The notes below the pieces were generated by a model. It was given only the letters and a program-made list of their open reading frames with translations. It was not told the origin of the DNA and did not search any database. From assembly GCA_029961685.1 (NCBI GenBank), contig JARWKL010000012.1, positions 25,405,227 to 25,469,226 of the forward strand: a stretch of 64,000 bases of DNA. Direction: 5' to 3'. Of the stretch, positions 12,641 to 25,159 are shown one piece after another (position 1 is the first letter of the stretch; each line of letters begins with the position of its first letter). The stretch is from Aristolochia californica (Eukaryota > Streptophyta > Magnoliopsida > Piperales > Aristolochiaceae). The translations under genes and the position numbers were made by a program.

Positions 12641-15600
12641 TCATTGTTTTCTTCTGGATACTATTTCATCAGCCCAAGCTTTTCCAATATCAGTTTGAAA
12701 CTTCCCTAGAAACACAATCAGAAGATTGTTTCGTGAGAAAGGAGTCATTTAATATCATAAGTGTTAATTTAAGCCATTTGAAAAAAAAAAACAAAAAATA
12801 GCTCAGAACTCGATGGTTTCAATAGAAATACTTCATTCCATCCAGAGAGAAAGAAGAAACTTATGGCAAAAGAGGTTCTTCTGTGAGAGAAGGAAAACTC
12901 CCTTGATCATTTCCACTACTAGATAAATATATCAGGATTATCTTATATGGGTATTTTTAAGAATTTATAGCTATCTAGCAATATGGGAAAATATGACAAA
13001 AATCAACAATCGATCAAAGATCCAAAACTTCTCAGACTAACATCCAAAACAGACCTAATATCCCTCACTTCCCCCAGATGCTTCAGTCCTTAACATCTTT
13101 AGGTCATCAAAGGAAATCGAATAACAGCTAATACGTTGGCTAGTAAATAGGGAATCACCTTCACAACCTAGGCTATCAGCCCATGGCCAAATAGAGATAC
13201 TTATTTCAAATGGAACCTAACAAATGGAGACACTTAATTTTGAACACATGGTACTAGAAAGGAAAAGGAAGATCTCGATATGAAAAGATGGATTTTCGGA
13301 CCAAGGGTCAACCACAATGTTGGACAGGCAGGTTTGACATTGCAACAGTTCGTCAATTTTGCAGAAAAGCTCTCCCAGAGCCTTTCAGCTTCCCATCTTT
13401 AAGATGTCTCCAATGTCTTATACCAAGGAATAATAATTTAAGAACTCATGAAATACATATCAAAGAATTGGTAGACAAATTGGAAGAACTTATTAGTTGT
13501 TTCTTCTTATGTATTAGATCCATTAGTAATAATTGGAAAATCTAGAATAACCAGAAAAGGAATGGTGGTTATTCATACCCATTGTTGACTGAAAAAACTC
13601 GTCCAAATCTCTCCCTAGTTCTGCAAAAACCATAATAAACAGCAGATTTCATAGTCAGATAATGTGTATTTACTCTTTCCTGTAGCTATATATCACATCC
13701 CCACATAGATATTCAAATATTTCCTTAAGACTCTCTATCATATCTAATAGGAAACACTGCAATGTCAACAAAGACTAGCTAATAGAAGGGTGAGATTAGC
13801 AAAATATACATTAAGGTTTCTACCTGCAAATTTGTAATTGATCTTGGTAAATGTTACTTTTTAAAAAAATAATAATAAATAGAGATCAGAAAGACATAAG
13901 CTTATGAAAAATGTAACCATGAGAAAGACAAAATGATCAGAAGCCGTCTAAAGGAAAAAAAAAAACTAATACCAAAAAATGTATTTAACGTAATAACAGC
14001 AGAGATGCCACAGAGTTCTCCACTACCCATTGATGTAATCACTTGATATAATAAACGGCTACCATAATCAAAAGAGACAAGGAATCCCAAGATCAACACA
14101 GATGGTGCACAAGAAGTTCCAGATAGTGAATTGCGAAAAGCATGGATAAATATTCTCATTAAGGGACAAGACAAAGGGCTCAAAAATCAACTTGAGTGTT
14201 AAAGAAGATGAAATGGTTTACCTTGTCAAAGTCCTTAACAACTTTTGCCTCTGGAGAGAAGTTCTCTTCATACTCCATTCACAGTTCATGTAATTCCTTT
14301 GCTACAGGTAGGAAGTTCAAGGTAAATAGAGTTTCATAGAGACTGCTGTGGAGAAAAAAATGACCGTTCCTAAATAAACAATAGTATATTATCAAAATCC
14401 TTTCATGTCATAGTCAGTAGAAGTTTCAGTATTGAACTTTTTTGTACAGTTAAAATGGGTTTCCCAAGATTTTCATTGCAACAATGAGAAATAATAGCCT
14501 AATACAGACCCAAATACTTGCAATTTTGCTGATTAGTGTAGATAAATGAAATCTAAGGTTCTATAACTGATGTGCACGTTTTCCCCTCTCTGAGCACATT
14601 TTCATCAAGGGAACACATAATGGGTGAAATCTAGATGGGACCGGAGGTGGATGTATTGGTGAAGCTTCTCGCATATGGCTTGATATGTCTGAGATTTTGG
14701 AGGTCTCCAGTACAGTACACAGTAAGTAACTTCTTGCTTTTTCTTTTTTAATATCTTTTAGACAAATATTGCGGTCTATTTCGCGAGACATATTAAATTT
14801 CAAGGGTCCTGATATGTGATGCCATCCTTGAAGGGGATGAGTTAGCATACAACAGGCAAGAAGTCATTGAAAAATAAGAATTGAGAAAGATTCCCTTCAG
14901 GTGGTTGGCTCCTGGAGTAAGTCCTTTAATCATGGAAAATCTATCATAAACTGTTCATGGGAAGTCATATTGAACAGATCACCCAATTTCAGTGAGGACC
15001 ATTTGCTGACCATATAATTTTTCACTCTATAGTGATGCAACTCTTCAAGAAGCACATAGAAACCAGTGGTAAGATGGTGGTGGTGAAGTATAGTCCATTG
15101 TGAAAAGAGGGGCAAAACTGATAATGGGGCAAGATTTTCAGTACGTTTTAACAAATAGATGAATTTTTGTTTAGAAATGGGCAGAAATCTCCATCCCATA
15201 ATCGATCAATTTAGCCTTGTTTGAACTTTTTCAAGTCAAGAATTCCCAATTCTGGTCAAAAGTGTCCTATCAGATGTAAATTAGATAATCATAAGCAGAA
15301 ATAAGTCCTACTTCCTAATATGGTAGCTACACTACTTTCACATATGATGTCCTATTTACTGTTTAGCCTAACCTGGGTGTGCGGGAAAGTGACTAACTCT
15401 ACACAACAAATAGAAACGGATCAACCGTTCTCGAGCATGATAAGTTCTGTATCAGAATCCCTATCAGGAGTTTAGTCCAGGGATAACAGGTTCGATTAAG
15501 TTCATCATGCAGTAGAGTAAACGTCATCTGCAACAAAATTTATAGAGTTTAATTGCATGTGTTATGGTGCAAACATTTGATAACCAAAAGTAAATCTCAA

Positions 15601-17098
15601 AAAGTTATTAGATTGTCACAATTGCTAGATCTTATCAAATTTCCATAACACTTGACTGCAACTTTTGAGGTCATGGATATCAGATATTACTCACACTGAG
15701 CAGGTCTGACTCTGTTCCTAGCTTTCCTATATGTATTTATTTATAAATTCAACAGCCTGTGATCTGCTTTATGTTTGTAGACTCTGCGCCAACTCTATAT
15801 CTCCCATAGAGGTGTTATTATTTCCAGAGAATAAAAAAGAACATCTACCACATTCTTCATCAAAACATGTCCATGTTTTTCATATACAGAAAATTAATTC
15901 CAGCACTGAGAAACTTAATCAACAGTTTGTTAAAGAACTTTATAAACAAGTGTTGGCAAGAACATGGCAAGGTACCACTGGAGCTTCCACCAAGTAGTCT
16001 GCACATGTGATCCAAAGCTTCGCACTCTCTACGACTTTTCTCTATTTTAGGCACTCCATCTGAAGGGGTGATATCACCAACAATGGCTATACAAGATATG
16101 AACAAGGTAAATGGAGTCAAAAAAAAAAAAAAAAATCTTTTCATTCGAAATGTGATCAAGTAAAAAGAGTTAAATATGGAAAATATATCCTTCAACAGCA
16201 CAATGACATTACATGACGTTAAGTATTAAATAACATTATTCATCAGTAGCATAATAGACAGAAATGTAAGTGTGGCCATTAAAAAAGAAAAAGAAAAATA
16301 AAGGTAAGTGTGACAAGTATTCTACGAGAGGTATGATAAGCAAACAGTTACAGATACCTGAAGGAGAGCACCATATAGACTGTCACAGAGTATATTTTTA
16401 AACTTTGCTCATATCTTTCATAAGTGAAAGACATCAAATGGTGTAGCAGAAGGGTTTCAATCGTTACTAAGGAATAACATCCCCTAAAAGCAGAAAAGTT
16501 CAAAACATTCTATGATAGTCTTAATATGTAAAAAAATGCTATATGGCCAGAAGTTATTAGAATGTCTGCGAGAAATACTTTCTTAAACATGTACGGTACA
16601 TTAATCAATGATGACATGAAACAGACACATACTTGAACATACCATAACTTGTCTACCAAAACAGATGTTTTAAGTGTGTTTAGCCATGTTCAAAGTCTGA
16701 GACACACTGGACATCCCAATAGTAATCCAGATCAATACAGAAGGGCATTGAATTTTATAGGATTAATGAACGACAAGAAGGTAATAGCCAAGCCCATCAC
16801 AGACGAAAATATATGGCAAAATACCATGCTAGGGTATATCTGATTGCTGATATGATCAAAACAATTCATCCATTTTAGGCCAATAGATAGCATTCGAGTT
16901 TGTTCGCCATGTCTTCCACAGTTCAGGTTAAAACTCAATATTTATAGTTATCAGTTATCAGCCATACAACCCGCAGAAAACGGCTTTTTGGGCATTCATT
17001 AATATTTCATCTTTCTTTTCTAAGTTTTCCTTGTCTTTTGATCCTTTAGACATGAATGAGCATAGACGTGCTGGAAAAATACAGTTTTTTAGACATGA

Positions 17099-17131
<33 letters not shown>

Positions 17132-18043
17132 GATAGATGTAATAAATAAAGCAAAGGAGAATCCTTAAAATTTATTACATGTCCCAGATTAAACTAAGGT
17201 CGACATTTGAAAGACTAGTCCACAACATTAGAAGCAGCACTAGTCGAAACATATAGACCGGAAAAGCACAGCCTGCAGATAATGCTTAACCCAGCTATCA
17301 AAAATAGTGCAAAAATCTGCACTGATATAAAGCACCTAATAATTTACCTAAATTACCAATAGGATTATTAAAGGTAAACGGTAGCTAACAGTTCGGAACC
17401 CATTCAAATATTTTCACAAGCTAACGCCTTTCGTAGATAAGTAGAACACAATACCGAACCGACAAGCAAATCCAAATTGTCCTAAACCCTCCAATTCAAG
17501 CGGGAGGAAAAGAAAAGAAAAGAAAAGAAAGAAAAACAACTGTAGAAAAGCTCAAAACAGTAACAGTCTCACCTTCAGCAATGTCATGCACAATGGCCAT
17601 TTTTATACACCTACAAAGCAAAAAGCACAGCGATAAGTAAGCAATTTAGTAACAAAAGCTCGAAATAAGTTTCAATACGGCAGCAGTGAGCACCTAAAAT
17701 TAAATTTCACTCAAAAGTGAAGGATGATACAATTACCTGTCTCTGTTCACCCCTGGAATGTCATGAGCAATCAGTGGCAACCGATTCCGGTCCGTGCACT
17801 TCACGCCGCACCCACCCAGCTCGGTTCGTGGGCTATAAATTGAAAAGAAAAGAACTTCAAACTTTCGCTTCTTCCATTAGATTTCCATTTTTAAGAAGAA
17901 AGAACAAGATGGCGATAAATGGGATTGAATCGCACCTTGAGGTGATGGCAGAGCGTGAGGAAATCGACGACGGATGAAGCCGGAGAAGGAGATTGAAATT
18001 CTGTGCATCTAGAAGGTGAAGCCCCATCGCTTTGCGTGGTCAT
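12641..18043 (-). pseudogene. HD-domain 5'-deoxynucleotidase (HDDC2-like), broken
   Basis: Exons recognised on the minus strand: 18043-17936, 17832-17737, 17610-17573, 16086-15976, 14301-14222, 13620-13579, 12705-12641. They read in order as the plant HDDC2/YfbR-type protein: ...VVDFLTLCHHLK, TNRAGWVRREV, CIKMAIVHDIAE (metal-binding HD intact), AIVGDITPSDGVPK, ...SPEAKVVKDFDK, LGRDLDEFFQST, GKFQTDIGKAWADEIV. The family hydrolyses deoxynucleoside 5'-monophosphates with a divalent metal. Three lesions argue against function: (1) exon 2 is about 29 nt shorter than expected, missing the segment that normally holds the first metal-ligand His (DHMYRM) and shifting the frame; (2) a TGA at 14279-14281 replaces the Trp of ELWMEYE; (3) the exon encoding VEMILQALEYE is not found between 13620 and 14222. 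Splice sites of the remaining exons are still good, so decay may be recent. The alternative, that an unusual splice rescues it, is unlikely given three lesions. Confidence 0.85.
17100..17138. repeat. Compound microsatellite (AC)n(AT)n(AGAT)n
   Basis: Runs of acacac, then atatat, then agatagat. It lies inside an intron of the HDDC2 relic. A second simple tract, repeated gaaaa units, lies at about 17508-17536 in the same intron. Confidence 0.9.
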
Positions 18044-18930
18044 TCGAACCCTGAAGATGGCACTTCGAGCCTGCGGGGAGACGATGGAAGGAAGGTCACA
18101 ACAGGTGCCGCCGTGAATCGATCCATAACGCTATTGCTGACTCCCTTTCACTCCAGAATAGTGTATTAATTAACCATGTCCAACTGTATACTTTAGCAAG
18201 CAAAAGTGAACGCCATACTTGAAGAGCCTGACTGGGTCATGAAGAATTTCTCACCAAAAACGTAAAAGAAAGAAATGGATTCAGCTTAAAACAGGTGCCC
18301 ACTATTAGAAAGATTTATTTCATATTAACCCACATAAATGAACGGTTCTTTAACCTTACAAAAACAGATGATTATGTCTCAAACTGGTCTTTTTAGTAGT
18401 TTGCTTATGATCATCATCAACAACCGTCTCAACCTTTGCTCTCTCCCACTTTAGAGGAATTGAGCAAATTAGATTCTAACATAATAATCAAAACTTAGAT
18501 AATCCCAATTTGTGAACTACTATTATACTCTCCGTAAGTAACACTGATCAGTACATTTGTAAAACAGAATGGTAGAACTAAATTCTTCTAATTTACAGTT
18601 TTTTTTTTATAGCATTTGACATTTTGGGAACCAAAACCCATTACTCAAAAGGTGATCATGGAGAACTTCAAGTGGGTAGTTTGGTAAGCTGTCAAGACAA
18701 ACAATACTTGTTTCCTTCAACTGGCAAGTGGTTCTCCAGTAGTGACATAATCTCTCAAAGAACGAGACTCCACTTTGCTTGATTCTCCAAGCTCACATCT
18801 CCGGGAAGACCTGAGAGACCAGAAAAACCCGAACTATTTTTTAGATTTGATATATGAGACTGAGAAACAGAACTTTAACTATTCGAAACTATTTCCTAAG
18901 AACTTGTCTGATGTTCATATAGTTTTCGGT
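18044..18930. other. Intergenic between HDDC2 relic and GEX2
   Basis: No gene seen. The first 100 bases (minus strand) would be the old HDDC2 promoter and 5' UTR. The far end, about 18936-19040, may hold a terminal exon or the 3' UTR of GEX2. Confidence 0.45.
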
Positions 18931-19056
18931 TTAAGAGTTACCGCTGACGAAAGTTGGAGCGGTGGGCTCTGAGCAGGAAAGGGGTTGAGCAGCCGGTGAA
19001 GTAAGTTGCATTCTCTGAAGAAGTTGCAGAAGACTCCTAAATAAATAAGCAAATTA

Positions 19057-22000
19057 TCAGATTGGAATCATATACTTGACTAATAAGCCATGGAGGGAAT
19101 CCTCAATAAAGGACATCACCGCTGGTTTTTGGAAGCTATCTGCGTCAGAGAGCTGGACTTCTTTCTGGATAGGTGTTCTCTTTTTGTAGCCTAGGGCAGT
19201 TGCACATTTACAAATGAAAAGAAGAAGCATCACCCCCAGTAAAAGCATTGTGAGGAACCCAATAATTATCGCTGATCCCAGCACTGCAAGAAGCAGAGCA
19301 TCATTAGCAAATCCTTCAGTTTTAAAAGATTCCTTTGTTTACTTTCACTCTCTTTTGTTGATAGCTGAGAGCTTGCCAATAACTTACATTTGGAAACAAG
19401 TGAGCTCATGGGTCTTTTTTGCACCAGATGTATGGTAGCCTCCGTCAGCACCGGCAATGACATTCTCTTTGTACAGTTCGAATAGCATCCGAAATTTCCC
19501 ATATCATTTACTGTAACATAGAGAGCAGCCCCATTATCGGTTCCCTGGACCAGCAGTATGACATCAATGCAATCAGAATCGTAAATTTAAAAGAAAAGAT
19601 AAATGATCAGAGACTTATTCTACTGCGATTCTTTAGAAAAAAACGGAGAAAAAGTAAATATAATCTAACACTTACTTCGTATAAAAGCTGTTGCATGGCA
19701 TTGTTACATTCTTCAATTGTTCCGCGGAATCTAAACCCTTCACCTTTAATTACAAAATGATTTGAGATGGTGACAAAAGTCTGTAAGGGCTGCCATTGAT
19801 AGCTGTTCTGGAGCATCACTTCAGTCGTGTTAATAAGATGAACGGGTAAAGTTGTTGTTAGAACTCCCGAACTAGCCTCCACAGAGATTGTGACTATAAA
19901 CAAAGACTTGTTACCTGAAAAACGAATTAACGTTAATCATTTTGTAAGTTAACGGAACCAAAAAGAAAACAGGATAGTTGACATACCTGAGAAGTAAAAG
20001 AGATCGGGATCGCCTATCAAGAACTCAGTTGCTGGCTTTTGTTCATCGAAGATTTTTAAACTGACGTTGCTCCCCTTTCTCTCCAAGATTATATATTCAG
20101 GGACTTGAATAAATGGAGGATCGTTGATGGGCTCCACAACTATTGGCACGTTTGCACTCTCTGTTCCATATTTGTTCTTGGTAGACAAATTGATAACGTC
20201 GTTGCCATAAAAATTTTCGTTTCTGAAGTGACAAAGAGAGGCAGAGTAGTTTATCAAAATCACTAGTTTTGGTGAAAAAAATGATATGTTTATGGATCAA
20301 AACCTAATAAATCAATAAGCCAGTAAGGTTTTTGTGAATTTTACCCAAGATATTGAACCAATTGAAGTGCAGAATTAATTACTTCAACGCAACCAGCCAA
20401 GATCATATCTTTCCCGGTTTTTCCTCTAGTCGCAGACAAACCATCCTGCTCTGGTTTCCAAAACTGCATAGGCATTGGAGCAAGCAATATAGTGCCAAAT
20501 GGTGCACTGAGAGTAACGGAGATATTCTCCTTCGGGTCCGAGTATTGTATCTCGAATCCACAGAAGCCGCTGCCATAAAGAAGATCGACGAAATTAAATA
20601 CCTGAGTAAACTTCGAAACACCCACATTATCAAAACGTGAGTAGCAATGCTGTCTTTCTGAATATACGAGGCATCAAGCTACAGATCAACCTCCCGAAGG
20701 TGACACACCAGAAAACATGCGGCGGTGAGGAACCAGGTTTGGTTCAGCTTCAGTGTGCTCGCCGCCGCTTTTCTCTGTGCTTTCAAACGCAAACCTACGG
20801 TGAGGAACGGCTTTTACCTAAATCTGGGACAGATCATATCTTCAGTAGCTTCCAACTGAGAGGGCAATGATACGAATCGCGGTGGGCTGATGAAGACGGA
20901 GATGATAACCGTGCCGGCAGCAAGGTTCTGATTCACATCACGTAGTGTATAAGAGAAAGAATCGCTTCCGAAGAAGCCCTGATAGGGTGTGTATCTGAAG
21001 AGCTGTCCGTATCGAAGAAGTGACCCATAACTTGGCTGTTGAATATTCACGATATGGAAGAGTAAATACAGAATTTTCGAAGGGAAGAACTGAAGGAAAG
21101 ATGTATAGATCAGCAAACAAAATACACTCAGAACAGATTAAATTCCACCATTGATTCTTCAATGACGCTGATGTCCCCATCCGCAAAATAGTCATTTCGC
21201 AGGACATCAAAAGCCACTGATTCGTTCTCCCAAACAGAAATTGTATCATTGAAGGCTTGGGGAAAATACTCTTCTGCAAGAAGACTACGAGGAGCAGTAA
21301 GAAACTAAAGTAGGAGAAAGGTACCATACTGGTTACTGCCATTGGAAGTGGGACTTACGTCTGTACACGTTGATCTCAAGCGGGCATGGAGGCAATGTGT
21401 TGCCTTCGAAAGAAACACATATCTCGCAAGTGCCAGTATTGTTTACTAGATAATAACCAAGATACGAGCCATCTCCATTGTCTTCAAACATCCAACTCAC
21501 GAATTCTGAACTATTTGGTGAGCGAAAATCAAATGCGAGCTTTCTTTGCTGGGACATTACAGGGTTCGAAAACTTGTCCGCGAGTTGCAGAACAATTACG
21601 TTTCTTACAAGTCTCGTTACTTTCTTAGAGAATTTCACTACGCTTGAGATTGACGTATTGACAGAAGCTGCAGGGATTTGGCAGCAGTATTGTGAGAGAG
21701 AATCCCATCAAGCAATTAACCAACATAACTTCAGAGTTTTATCAGTAAGAAAAAAAAGAAGATAAAATGTAAGGGAGAACTACCTGGGAATACAACAGAT
21801 GTGTAAGGGTGACCACCGTTTAATGGAATATTTCCACAAAATACCCAAACATCATACAAGCCCGATTTTACAGGTAGAAACTCGACGTTGAAATTGCTGA
21901 TCTGTGCATTATCCATACTCAGAAATAACTAAAAGAAGGGCTGCAACAGATAAAGAAAACACAGAGAAGATACGCTCTTACAGCATTTGTTACAGGAGAT

Positions 22001-24008
22001 GCAGTAATGCCTCCAGCATTGCCAGAGTGTTGCTGGATAGGTTCCAATACAGGCTTTCCAATCTCTGTTCAATGATATCATTTTGGTAGTGAAATCAACT
22101 TTGGTTCAGTCCACCATAATATCAAAACAAACACAAAACTAAGCATTTTTACCATCAATTGGTACAATGTTAGGTGGCACTTCAAGAGAATCATTTCTCC
22201 TTATAATCTGGACACGAATCCATTGCAGGCTAATCGGAGCAGGATTATGGTAGATGTCTTGCAAATATATGGAGAAGTGCGATGTCCCCCCTGCAACCGA
22301 TCCCTGTAAAGCTGAACCGTTGACAATGCTGTTCAATCCATGGCAATAACCTACACAGAAAAAACACTCAGCAAGTTATTCAGACAAAATGCAGTTCTGA
22401 CCAACCAAATAAGATTTTTATTGGAAAATACATCGACCGACAAACCTACAAAGACTGTATACTCGTATCGCATGTTAGTGGTGGATCCATCTTGCTTGTC
22501 ATCAAATACTGTGAGCACGAATTCTCCTGGTTCAGATACAGAGAAAGACAGTAACTGAACGCCAGTTCCTGCTACTTCAAGTTGCAAATCTGTCAGTGGG
22601 ACAGACAAATTTGTTGCCTCCTCAGTAACTAGTGCATCAAATGCGTAAGACCCATCAACAAGATTGCCGAATCGATCCTTTTGATAGATAAAAACCTCCA
22701 GATTAGAAAATATTTGCAGGACATTAATTCCATAATTCCATACAGCTGAGCAGTTAGTGATATCTAAGGGTCCTGCGCGGTGGTGCAAACCTTGATTAGT
22801 TACTATCTATAAACAAGAGTAAAAAAGAGGGAGATGAAATGACTTTACCTGGCGTTACCTTGAAAGGTAGGGGAGACCCATTCAAGGTCTGATTTTTGCC
22901 CTCTAAATGTAAAAAAAAAGGTCCAGCTGTGGCAGCAAGAAACTCAACAGCAATGTAACCGAACTCGTCCCAGCCTATGTAAGTGACCTGAAGCTCACTG
23001 AGAATGGACCCATTTACGTAAGTAGCATACACGGCCATGAACTTGAACGAGGAAATGTCATCGCTTGTTGACGAAATATTATTCCCAAAAGCATCCTTTG
23101 CCAGTACTAAAGCTCTAGCTTTTCTGCCTGCTTCAAACTCACTTTCCAAGTTCCTCCAAGACGCGAAACAAACAGCTGGGTATATATCTCCTTAAACCAT
23201 GTATTAGATATCATTAGAACACAGACCAAGAGAGGCAAATTTAGGTTGTTTAAGTCGATAAATAGATGCATTTCAAACAACTTGGGTGGAAACATAAAAC
23301 TAAAAAAATTATGAAGCCAATAAGTCAACAGTTGCAGAAGAATACATAAATGCAAAGCAGATTTCCTTCCAAGTGATGAAGCTTTACCAGGTCTAACGTT
23401 AAAATGCAATGACTGATCAGAGATCCCTGTATAATAATCCTTGATAGTCACTTGAAATTTCCCAACGATAATCGGAACAAAAGTCATATTCCAATTAGTG
23501 AAATCTGCCTCTGCAACTGCGGAGACGCCAGATATAAACGAACTATTTCCCGTTCTCCCCCCCACTGCAATTGTAAACCTATCATGATATCCGTCTGTGG
23601 GAAGATTTCTGTAGTTCTCTGAACTTTCCAGAAATGAAATCTTGATAGTTGCAACATCACCAGCCTTAAAATCACGTCTGTCATTGTACCAACTTACTAT
23701 GAAATCAGGTGAGGTTGGTCGGTTATCTGCATTCCAGATAAAGGATAGAGGTTACTGTTGCAGACTTCAAAAGAACTAACGTATTGAAAACACTTTAATT
23801 CTTTGCCATGGAATGACGAAATCACAAAATATATTTGCAAGGAATGTAAATAAAATTGTTGCAAAGTTAAAACTAGGAGAGAAAATTCTTTCTCAAGATC
23901 CCAAGTTTTACATTTCTGAGAAGGGAGCTCAGGGAATGCTGCGACTATTGAAGACAAAAACCACAAAGGAAGGCACAAGAGAGTGCTTAATGTTCTTGGT
24001 TTCTCCAT
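19057..24008 (-). CDS. GEX2: GEX2, gamete membrane adhesion protein with filamin-like repeats
   Basis: Fifteen exons on the minus strand: 24008-23912, 23726-23388, 23175-22849, 22790-22446, 22350-22153, 22064-21982, 21901-21784, 21667-21359, 21273-21149, 21035-20818, 20569-20345, 20222-19987, 19914-19676, 19544-19388, 19283-19057. They sum to 1081 codons (1080 aa) with every phase consistent. The start at 24008 gives a signal peptide (MEKPRTLSTLLCLPLWFLSS). Filamin/Ig-like repeats follow, each closing with a typical G-F-x-(6-8)-V-x-P-G pattern, e.g. FQVTIKDYYTG...NVRPG, FFLHLEGKNQTLNGSPLPF and YDVWVFCGNIPLNGG; then cadherin-like segments (NDTISVWENESVAFDVL, NDPPFIQVPEY). A single membrane helix near the C terminus (IIIGFLTMLLLGVMLLLFI) leads to a short tail. 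In Arabidopsis GEX2 is on sperm and needed for gamete attachment at double fertilisation. The C terminus is uncertain: a donor near 19071 and acceptor near 19040 could replace the last few residues with an exon ending near 18930. No lesions seen. Confidence 0.9.
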
Positions 24009-24579
24009 TTCCTTGATACGAAACGAGATAATTATAAATTCTTGGAAGGTTCCTCGCGTTCGATACGGAGAAGTAGGGAAACTATGGCGGTTTGGAACCT
24101 GAGATTGAGTAGGTTTCAGGCCTCCATGCCCGAGGAAGTTAGAATAACTGCCACCACCATTACTGAGCACCTGAATTTTTTTTGCGTGGACAATCAGGCC
24201 CTCTATCTTGAGTTTTATTTACGTTACTAAATGCCACTTGGGTTTGAGACATTGCATTGGAGTCACCGTTAATTGACTCAGTTGCGGCCGGTTGATCGCA
24301 TCTCCCGGTATTTGTTTTTCTTCGTTTCCGAGAAGAACGAAGTATCCGAATAAATGCAGATCATGTAGCATTTAAAAATTCTTATATTACAGGTAATTTT
24401 AAATTCCCCGAATATGTCAGATTTCATATTCATGCTCCTTGTAGATACAGTAAATACATTTTGTCTAGACATACATGCTTTACTTGCAGAAGATTTATGG
24501 AAACCTCTTACCAAACCACCTTGAGTAACGATTGGTTAAGGAGAAAGCTTAATACTTCCATGTGAAGCTTGAAAAATTC

Positions 24580-25155
24580 ACCTTGACATTGGAGTCGAAC
24601 GATTACAAGACTTTGTCCTAGGAAATGAATGGTTAATATTCCATGCCCATGTTGAACAAATACCAAAATATTATCATCTTCGATGTCATACGAGACTAGA
24701 AATAATTGGAGATACGGTATATGCATACGCAATAAAACCTTTTGAGGCATACGCCATTTCTAGCCATGCCCACACTCTCCATGAACACTTAAAAAAACGC
24801 AGCAAGCATAGTGATGAGGTTTCACTATTAAAATCCCTCGACATCGCAGAAACCTGCAAAATTGAAGTTCAAAAACTTCTTGAATCAACTTGTTCTGAAG
24901 AACCTTTAGAATGGTGGTTCAAACAAAAACCATTTGCCGATCTTGAACTTATTGATCCCGATAAGGAAATTTGAGTGAAACTGATGGTTTGCACATGGCG
25001 AACACCCTTGGTTTCACACAAATTTCCTTATCGGGATTAATAAGTTCAAGATCGGCAAATGATTTATGTTTGAACAACCAGGTTAATTCAAGAAATGTTT
25101 GAACTTCAATTTCGTAGTTTTTGTGACGATGAGTAAGAAAGGTGACAAGCCCCAT
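24580..25155. mobile_element. Endogenous pararetrovirus-like fragments, inverted pair
   Basis: The plus strand is open from about 24581 to a stop at 24972-24974, roughly 130 codons without an ATG. It resembles the region between the aspartic protease and reverse transcriptase of Caulimoviridae-like polyproteins (a protease-end motif of the form DFVLGN; a downstream acidic and tryptophan-rich linker). The minus strand from about 25155 to 24950 encodes a second, divergent copy of the end of the same region, so the two copies are head to head. Both are short and lack flanking viral genes, so this is a dead relic. Assignment is by motif impression only; a Metaviridae or Copia origin is not excluded. 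Confidence 0.45.
24917..25075. repeat. Inverted repeat, ~56-bp arms
   Basis: Arms at about 24917-24972 and 25019-25075 are near-perfect reverse complements (few mismatches) around a loop of about 46 bases, whose own ends (gtgaaac / gtttcac) extend the pairing. The arms fall in the viral-like fragments, so the hairpin arises from their head-to-head arrangement. A transcript would form a long dsRNA stem. Confidence 0.85.
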
Positions 25156-25159
25156 GTGG

